From QYOJ01 sp964616825 (GTDB lineage Bacteria > Bacteroidota > Bacteroidia > Bacteroidales > FEN-979): DNA of 64,000 nucleotides. The notes under the pieces are model-generated. The model was not told the origin of the DNA and searched no databases. It saw only the letters and a program-made list of their open reading frames with translations. The stretch spans positions 14,828 to 78,827 of the forward strand of contig CAZTSX010000014.1 in assembly GCA_964616825.1 (NCBI GenBank), written 5' to 3'. Positions 58,281-64,000 of the stretch are shown here, piece after piece. A program made the position numbers and the translations under genes. The stretch's first letter is position 1; the number at the start of each line of letters is the position of its first letter.

Positions 58281-59510
58281 ATGCCATCTTCCCCAGGAAA
58301 CATACTTCCTCTTACCACTCCCCACTCATCTCGCCCCTCGTCCCTCGTCCCACGTCTCACGTCCTACTTTCTACTCCTTCTTTTTCCCATTCTCTCCTTT
58401 GCCCAATTCGATGCCGGACCCAATGACACGATCAACCCGGGTGTTCCTGTCACCCTGACAGCTACTTATGGATTAATCGGAGAAGGTGTGGTTACTTCTG
58501 ATGACGGTGTGGAAGGTCCATTCCCGATCGGGTTTAGCTTCTCTTTCTTTGGAAATATCTATACTCAGTTTTATATCGGGGCAAATGGTTGGATCAGCTT
58601 TTCTCCCAACGTGAATGCAAGAGGAACACGCCAACCTTTCGCTGTTCCGAACGCCGCTGATTACAACCCGAAAAACTGTATCCTTGGACCATTTCAGGAT
58701 CTGAATCCGATCCAGGCAGGAAGTCCCTATATCTTCTATCGTACCGTCGGAGCAGATTCCAATAGAAGCATGGTAGTGATGTGGTGCCAGACGCCCATGT
58801 ACCTATGTATGGATTCATTGATCACATTTCAGATCGTTCTGAATGAAGGAACGAACACCATCGAGAACCACTTGATGGTCAAGCCTTCATGTACCGACTG
58901 GCAAAACAATACCGCAACACAAGGTATGCAAAATGAGAACGGATACATTGGTTATGCAGTGCCGGGCCGGAATGCGACCTCATGGTCCGCCAGGATGGAG
59001 GGTTGGATCTTCTCTCCCACCTCTGTGGATAGCTTTCAGATAGCCCAGATACCCTATAACCTGCATCCTATCATCCCCGGAGAGAAAATCGTCTATAGAT
59101 GGTATCAGGGATCCGAGCAGATCTCTTCCCAGCAACGTGTGGTGGTTACTCCTACAGAGACCACAACCTATCACGCCTATATAACGCTTTGTGATGGCCA
59201 GGAGTTTGTGGATAGCGTTACCGTCTATGTTATCCCCTATATTCCTAACGCATTTACTCCCAATGGGGATAGATTAAACGATGAATTCAAAATTCTTGGG
59301 CTTCCACCTGAAAATATCACGGAGTTTCATCTCCAGGTGTTTAATGGGTGGGGAGAGGTAGTTTTTTCTACGAAGAATATTGAAGAGGGATGGGATGGCA
59401 CGCTCAAAGGAGAGGAGTGCCCGGGTGGCGTTTATGTATGGGCGATTTTCTATAAGGTGAACAACAAACATACAGTGACCAACAAAGGCCTCATCACCCT
59501 GATCAGATGA
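58281..59510 (+). CDS. Secreted protein with gliding motility-associated (T9SS type B) C-terminal domain
   Basis: Start taken at the ATG at 58281, giving 409 residues. The hydrophobic signal core is YFLLLLFPILSFAQ, preceded by an unusually long Ser/Pro/Arg-rich stretch encoded by a 7-bp array. The middle is a beta-sandwich-like region with SPNVNARGTRQPF. The C-terminus from IPNAFTPNGDRLNDEFKI to KGLITLI is the CHU_C/type B sorting domain. Type B cargo often remains surface attached. The frame is open to 58134, but that part overlaps the glyA start and promoter. Confidence 0.83.
   Translation: MPSSPGNILPLTTPHSSRPSSLVPRLTSYFLLLLFPILSFAQFDAGPNDTINPGVPVTLTATYGLIGEGVVTSDDGVEGPFPIGFSFSFFGNIYTQFYIGANGWISFSPNVNARGTRQPFAVPNAADYNPKNCILGPFQDLNPIQAGSPYIFYRTVGADSNRSMVVMWCQTPMYLCMDSLITFQIVLNEGTNTIENHLMVKPSCTDWQNNTATQGMQNENGYIGYAVPGRNATSWSARMEGWIFSPTSVDSFQIAQIPYNLHPIIPGEKIVYRWYQGSEQISSQQRVVVTPTETTTYHAYITLCDGQEFVDSVTVYVIPYIPNAFTPNGDRLNDEFKILGLPPENITEFHLQVFNGWGEVVFSTKNIEEGWDGTLKGEECPGGVYVWAIFYKVNNKHTVTNKGLITLIR
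58316..58378. repeat. CTCGTCC array in the signal-peptide codons, period 7
   Basis: CTCGTCC-like units at 58330, 58337, 58344, 58351, 58358, 58365 and 58372, in 7-bp register and fading toward both ends. They encode the SSRPSSLVPRLTSY stretch. The same unit occurs at the gldA stop (11875). Confidence 0.85.
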
Positions 59511-59521
59511 TCCGTATCTGA

Positions 59522-61468
59522 TCAATTCTCAAAAACCTCCGAAAGCACCCCATCCAGGACTTCCCGGTTAAATGGCTTCTCAATATAGTGATTAGCCCCT
59601 TTGGCAATGATGAACTCCTTCTCATTCCGGAAGGTATATCCTGTGACAGCAACGATCGGAGTGGTCTTGTAGGAAGAGATCTTCCGGATTTCGGTGATCA
59701 CATCAATACCATCCATACCAGGACCAAGATTGATATCCATCAGGATACAATCATATTGTTTCTTTTTAACCATCTCAAGTGATGACTCGCCGTCATATGC
59801 AACATCCAGCTGGTATTCATTCTTCAGGAACAATTTAATTAGCTCGATATTTGCCTCATTGTCTTCCACCAACAAAAGGGATGGTTCGGTGACAGCTGGT
59901 TTTTCCTTCGGCCTGGGTTCAACTGGCTCCGGTGATGCGACAGCTTTTTCCGTTGGTTTTTCTGCTTTCCAATTGACAGGAAACGACAGGATAAATGTTG
60001 ATCCTTTACCTGGTTCACTCTTAACATTGAGTATGCCTCCGAGGATTTTGATGCATTTTGAGGCGATCGACAATCCCAGACCACTCCCCTCATAGGGTCG
60101 GTCATATCCTTCCTCAGCTTGCCGGAACTCTTCAAAGATCAGGGATAGCTTTTCGTCGGGTATACCGATTCCGGTATCACAGATCCGGATCTCAATCTGA
60201 TCCTGGTTGCTGCCAGTCGCACATGTATTTATAGTAACCTCGCCGGAATTGGTGAATTTTACAGCATTGTCAAGAATGTCGGTGAGGATACGTTGCAATA
60301 ACGATGAGTCAGATATTAGAGTCAGTTCATCCTCAACCGAAAGCGTGAAATCCAACCCTTTTTCAATAGCCTGTTCTTTCATCGGTGAGGTTATCTTCTG
60401 TAACGTTGAGGCCAGGTTTATCTCTTCTGGATTCAAGGAAATATCTGACTCCAGTTGTGCAAGGAGCATGATAGAGTCCAGGGTTTGTTGCAATCGTTTT
60501 CCCGATGATAGAACATACTCTGCTTTTGTCCGGGTTTTCTCATCTTCTAACTCTTCGAATAAGATTTCGGAGAAGCCGAGGATGCCATTCATGGGAGTCC
60601 TGAATTCGTGACTCATATTTTGCATCAGGGCAGATTTCATACGGCTCGACTTTTCCGCTTCACTCTTCGCCAGTTGCAGCTCTTCTTCAGCCTGTTTTTT
60701 TTCTGTCACATCGATAACTATCCCACCCATCAGGGCTTCTTCCTCCTCGTCAGTGAAAACCTTGCAACGGCGATCGTAAACCCATCGGATGGATTGATCA
60801 GGCCGGACAATGCGATATTCACCCTCACATACTCCCGTACGTTTAAGTTCTTCCGCCATGGGGCCTAAAAGACTTTTGTCATCCTCATGAATAACATCCT
60901 GCCATAACATAGGATTCTCCTCCAGCGCTTTAACGGGCTGTCCATAGATCGCTTCAAAAGCAGGATTGACGATGTAAATCTTTTTACCATCCATGGAAGA
61001 GAGAAATACCAGATCCCGCAAATCTTCAATCAGACTCTGAAATCGTTTTTCTGTTTGAGTAAGAACAGATTCAATACGTTTCTTTTCGCGTTTCACCTGG
61101 GTCTCTTCAAGTTCCCGTTTGACCGCCGGTCCCAACCGGTGAAGATGGGTCTTCATCAGGTAATCATTGGCGCCACCTTTCATTATGGTGACAGCGATAT
61201 CTTCACCTACAGTGCCGGAAACAAGGATAAACGGGATATCAAGGTTTTTTGAATTGAAGAGCTCAAGTGCATCTTTCCCCCCGAAACCCGGCAATGAATA
61301 ATCGGAAATGACCAGATCCCAGGTGTCACTGGCAAATGCCTGCTCCATTTCGTCCCGTGTTTTTACCTGAACATGATCAATGTCAAGTCCCTCTTTTTTC
61401 AATTGCCTGACAACCAGCAACGCATCTGTATCGTTGTCTTCCACCAGCAGTAGCTTGATCTGTGTCAT
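59522..61468 (-). CDS. Hybrid histidine kinase (REC-PAS-HisKA-HATPase-REC)
   Basis: 648 residues, soluble. Order: N-terminal receiver (1-125, phospho-acceptor Asp56 in LVISDYSLPG), PAS domain (about 140-260), HisKA with the phosphorylated His287 in MSHEFRTPMNGI, HATPase (DNAVKFTNS, CDTGIGIPDEKL, GSGLGLSIASK) and a C-terminal receiver (about 530-645, Asp in CILMDINLGPG). No membrane segment, so it probably receives its signal from the neighbouring membrane-bound sensor. It starts 11 bp after that gene's stop, in the same operon. Confidence 0.93.
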   Translation of the reverse strand: MTQIKLLLVEDNDTDALLVVRQLKKEGLDIDHVQVKTRDEMEQAFASDTWDLVISDYSLPGFGGKDALELFNSKNLDIPFILVSGTVGEDIAVTIMKGGANDYLMKTHLHRLGPAVKRELEETQVKREKKRIESVLTQTEKRFQSLIEDLRDLVFLSSMDGKKIYIVNPAFEAIYGQPVKALEENPMLWQDVIHEDDKSLLGPMAEELKRTGVCEGEYRIVRPDQSIRWVYDRRCKVFTDEEEEALMGGIVIDVTEKKQAEEELQLAKSEAEKSSRMKSALMQNMSHEFRTPMNGILGFSEILFEELEDEKTRTKAEYVLSSGKRLQQTLDSIMLLAQLESDISLNPEEINLASTLQKITSPMKEQAIEKGLDFTLSVEDELTLISDSSLLQRILTDILDNAVKFTNSGEVTINTCATGSNQDQIEIRICDTGIGIPDEKLSLIFEEFRQAEEGYDRPYEGSGLGLSIASKCIKILGGILNVKSEPGKGSTFILSFPVNWKAEKPTEKAVASPEPVEPRPKEKPAVTEPSLLLVEDNEANIELIKLFLKNEYQLDVAYDGESSLEMVKKKQYDCILMDINLGPGMDGIDVITEIRKISSYKTTPIVAVTGYTFRNEKEFIIAKGANHYIEKPFNREVLDGVLSEVFEN

Positions 61469-61479
61469 TGGATGTTGAT

Positions 61480-64000
61480 TTAAATGGTGAAGAAAAATGT
61501 GCTGCCTTTTCCGGGTTCGGAAGTAGCCCAGATCTTCCCCCCGTGTTTCATGATAATTCGTTTTACAGTGGCCAGCCCAATTCCGGTACCGCTAAATTGA
61601 TCATCACTATGAAGACGCAAGAAAGGAGTGAACAGCTTCTCATAATGACCCATGTCAAAGCCAATGCCATTATCCCGGATAAAGAATATTTGTTGATTAT
61701 TTTCTTTTTTAAGACCAAATTCCACCTCCGGATTCGTTGATTTTGCGGTATATTTCCAGGCATTCCCTAACAAGTTGTATAATGCAATCCGCATCATTCT
61801 GGGATCTATAGTTGCTTGGATATCTGATTGGATATCAACCTTTACTTTCCTGTGAGGATCTTCGTTAGCAAGTTCATCCATGATCTCGGTCGCCATAATA
61901 CTCAGGTTGAAATCTGTTTTATCGATCTCCTGGCGGGCAATACGGGCCAGCTTCAGGAACTCTTCGATCAACTCTCCAATCTCAGTAGAAGAAGCTGCGA
62001 TCTTCGTCATAAGATCTTTGCCGGGATCATCGAACTTGTCACGGTAATCTTCTATTAATGCTTCAACCAGTCCTTCGATACGCCTGACTGGGGCGCGAAG
62101 GTCATGGGAGACGGAATAAGAAAACGCCTCCAGTTCCTGGTTAGCTGCTGCCAGTTCACCGGTACGGTCCAGAACCCGTTGGTCAAGTTCCCTGTTCAGT
62201 TTCTGTAACTCTTTGGTGCGTGCCTCCACCAGGACCTCCAGCTCTTTCTCCCGAATTTGGCGGATACGGTACTTATAAATAGCATATAGAATAAACAATC
62301 CTACGACTATACAAAGAACCATAAACCAGATCCGCTGGTAGAAATAGGGCTTGATTTTGATTGGAATGGAGGTTATCTCGTCGCTCCATTGGCCTAGATG
62401 ATTGGTCACCTGTACCTGGAAGGTATAGCCCCCGTATGGAACTTTCGTGTAGTGAGCCTTCCGGTCGGTACCGTAAGTCACCCAATCATCATCATATCCC
62501 ACCAGTTTATAACGGAACTTAATAAGCTCTGGAGAAAGGAATGAGGGGGCTGTAAAATTGATTTCAAGATGGATCACCGCGGGTGGAAAAACATAGGATG
62601 CTGACAGGGGCTGGGGTGTGCTGTTTACAATCACTTGCTGAATTGCGACGTGAGGAAATGGCACCTCTCTATGGGAAACATGGGGTAGGATAACAGCAAT
62701 CCCGTCATTGGTAGGAAACCAGAGGGAGCCGTCCGCCAGCTTACACCCTGCCGGGAAGATGCCGGCGTTCAACCCTCTGGACTTATCTGAATCAGAAAAG
62801 GAGAATACCTGTACATCAAGTTTCTCCTGCTCACCTGTCAGAGGTTGATGCAGTGAATTTTTATTCACAGAGATGATTCCTTCGCTGGTACCTAGCCAGA
62901 GGTAACCGAACTCATCTTCAAAGATCTGGGAGATGATGTCATCCAATCCTTCTGAGGATCCGAATGATATAATATCACCTGTCGAGATATCAATCCTGTT
63001 TAGCCCTCCGTTGGCTGTGCCGATCCATAATATACCTGCTGCATCGATGTATATGCAAAGGATCATATCATCCGATAATCCCTCACTTTTGGAAATCTGT
63101 GAGACAACTCCATCCTGGTACCTGTTTAAACCCCCTTCCTGGGTGCCTATCCAGATGTCTCCGGATGCATCCTCGGCAAAACAGAAAATTCCATCATCCG
63201 AAAGACCATCCTCAATACCTAACATGGCGGTGTCCTGATCCTTGATAATGACGATTCCCTGATTGGTTCCAACCCAGATGGCTCCATCACTAGCAGCAAA
63301 GACAGCATGGTAGAGAGGATTATCATAAAAACCATCTGATGAGAGTGACCTCACTCTTTCCAACCCATTAAAGATTACAAGTGAGTCAACACTCCCTATC
63401 CAGATTTGATGATCTTTATCTTCTGAAATCGTGAAAACCGGATTGGTCCCGATTCTAACCGAATCACCATGTTGAGTAAATGTGCCGTTGGAGTAATAAT
63501 CGACCCCTCCTTTTGCATTCCCGATCCATACATTATTATCCCTGGCAGTAAATAGCGGAAGGATATTATTGCCTGACAATCCTTGTTCTTTCGTATAAAG
63601 ATAAACCACACGTTTTTGAAGATGACTCAGTCCGAAATTTCCTTGAAACCCAACCCAGATCGATGACTCCTGGTCAACGAAAAGACACTGGATCAAGTTT
63701 GACGGAAGACCCTGCTGATCAGTGATACGTTGAACAGTTGAGGTGGGCGGGTAAATTCGGTAAAGCCCTTCCCCATTGGAGGAGAACCAGATATCCCCTG
63801 ATGGGTCCTCGGTGATAGCAGTGATATCAGCATCATTTGAGAGTAAATCTGACTCAACCATCTGGATCTGATCTTCTTTCATTAGATTCAGGCCTCCGCG
63901 GGTTCCGATCCACAGTCTCTCGCTGGTGTCAAAAAAGAGGGAGCGGCCTTCATGTAATGATTCACGAATCTTTTGTATGGAACTCCCTCTATTGACAAGT
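61480..64000 (-). CDS. Two-component sensor with beta-propeller (Reg_prop/Y_Y_Y) and histidine kinase (5' part beyond window)
   Basis: The frame is open from the stop at 61480 to the right edge, giving at least 839 residues; an internal ATG at 63882 is not the true start because propeller repeats (RLWIGTRGGLNLM) continue beyond it. Order: Reg_prop repeats with the W-I/V-G-T pattern, Y_Y_Y domain (about 410-480 from 63882), membrane segment (VLCIVVGLFILYAIY), coiled coil, HisKA with the His in SYSVSHDLRAPV, and HATPase (DNGIGFDMGHYEKLF, GTGIGLATVKRII). This is the architecture of polysaccharide-sensing kinases of Bacteroidota, but without the AraC-type output domain of the HTCS form. Confidence 0.92.
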   Translation of the reverse strand, partial: LVNRGSSIQKIRESLHEGRSLFFDTSERLWIGTRGGLNLMKEDQIQMVESDLLSNDADITAITEDPSGDIWFSSNGEGLYRIYPPTSTVQRITDQQGLPSNLIQCLFVDQESSIWVGFQGNFGLSHLQKRVVYLYTKEQGLSGNNILPLFTARDNNVWIGNAKGGVDYYSNGTFTQHGDSVRIGTNPVFTISEDKDHQIWIGSVDSLVIFNGLERVRSLSSDGFYDNPLYHAVFAASDGAIWVGTNQGIVIIKDQDTAMLGIEDGLSDDGIFCFAEDASGDIWIGTQEGGLNRYQDGVVSQISKSEGLSDDMILCIYIDAAGILWIGTANGGLNRIDISTGDIISFGSSEGLDDIISQIFEDEFGYLWLGTSEGIISVNKNSLHQPLTGEQEKLDVQVFSFSDSDKSRGLNAGIFPAGCKLADGSLWFPTNDGIAVILPHVSHREVPFPHVAIQQVIVNSTPQPLSASYVFPPAVIHLEINFTAPSFLSPELIKFRYKLVGYDDDWVTYGTDRKAHYTKVPYGGYTFQVQVTNHLGQWSDEITSIPIKIKPYFYQRIWFMVLCIVVGLFILYAIYKYRIRQIREKELEVLVEARTKELQKLNRELDQRVLDRTGELAAANQELEAFSYSVSHDLRAPVRRIEGLVEALIEDYRDKFDDPGKDLMTKIAASSTEIGELIEEFLKLARIARQEIDKTDFNLSIMATEIMDELANEDPHRKVKVDIQSDIQATIDPRMMRIALYNLLGNAWKYTAKSTNPEVEFGLKKENNQQIFFIRDNGIGFDMGHYEKLFTPFLRLHSDDQFSGTGIGLATVKRIIMKHGGKIWATSEPGKGSTFFFTI

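Noticed and set aside
1..64000. tRNA, rRNA, insertion sequence or origin of replication
   Set aside because: No cloverleaf, rRNA segment, transposase frame or DnaA-box cluster was recognised by eye; a covariance-model scan would be needed to be certain for tRNA.

Overview
The window comes from a Bacteroidota chromosome, probably of the order Bacteroidales or a near relative, and most likely from a metagenome-derived or draft assembly. The evidence is consistent: several secreted proteins end in type IX secretion (T9SS) sorting domains; there are homologues of PorT and GldA, a DUF2027-Smr protein, an OmpP1/FadL porin and a DUF5686 protein; promoters carry the Bacteroidota -7 box TAnnTTTG; and Shine-Dalgarno sequences are essentially absent. 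Two 100-N gaps (33425-33524 and 46274-46373) are each flanked by an exact 55-bp duplication, so they are scaffolding artefacts and not missing DNA.

Layout. 1-10.2 kb: a partial secreted protein, a PASTA protein, ddl-rdgB, a GDSL lipoprotein with an OmpP1 porin, a DUF2027-Smr protein, an Omp28-like T9SS cargo and a small T9SS cargo. 10.2-14.6 kb: metK behind what reads as a SAM-II riboswitch, gldA with a membrane protein, and a 5'-truncated DUF4143 ATPase relic. 14.7-29.5 kb: the growth core, rplM-rpsI-rpsB-tsf, ubiE, porT, coaD, a TlpA-like thioredoxin, secA, pyrH and frr, interrupted by hicAB plus a sugar MFS/ROK-kinase pair; frr is followed by a DUF5674 protein and an unrecognised partner. 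29.6-41.3 kb: a T9SS cargo, GH20 hexosaminidase, NahK-like kinase, POT transporter, a broken WG-repeat locus and a GH2 beta-galactosidase, suggesting use of amino-sugar glycans and peptides. 41.4-48.5 kb: radical SAM/SPASM protein, holin-like and YtxH envelope proteins, two AI-2E family permeases and the DUF5686 outer-membrane protein. 48.6-64 kb: an RNA methyltransferase, priA, an FtsB-like protein, an acylating aldehyde dehydrogenase, glyA-sixA-ppk1, a T9SS type-B cargo, and two sensor kinases in one operon, the second running off the right edge.

The feature that standard annotation would miss is a dense set of short-period degenerate tandem arrays (period 7, 8, 9 or 10 bp, held in exact register). 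They fill spacers, sit on the stop codons of many genes and also interrupt coding sequences (gldA twice, the beta-galactosidase, the radical SAM gene and a T9SS cargo signal peptide). They are accompanied by a dispersed REP-like palindrome, one copy of which encodes the hydrophobic core of the beta-galactosidase signal peptide. No CRISPR, rRNA, tRNA, transposase or prophage was found.
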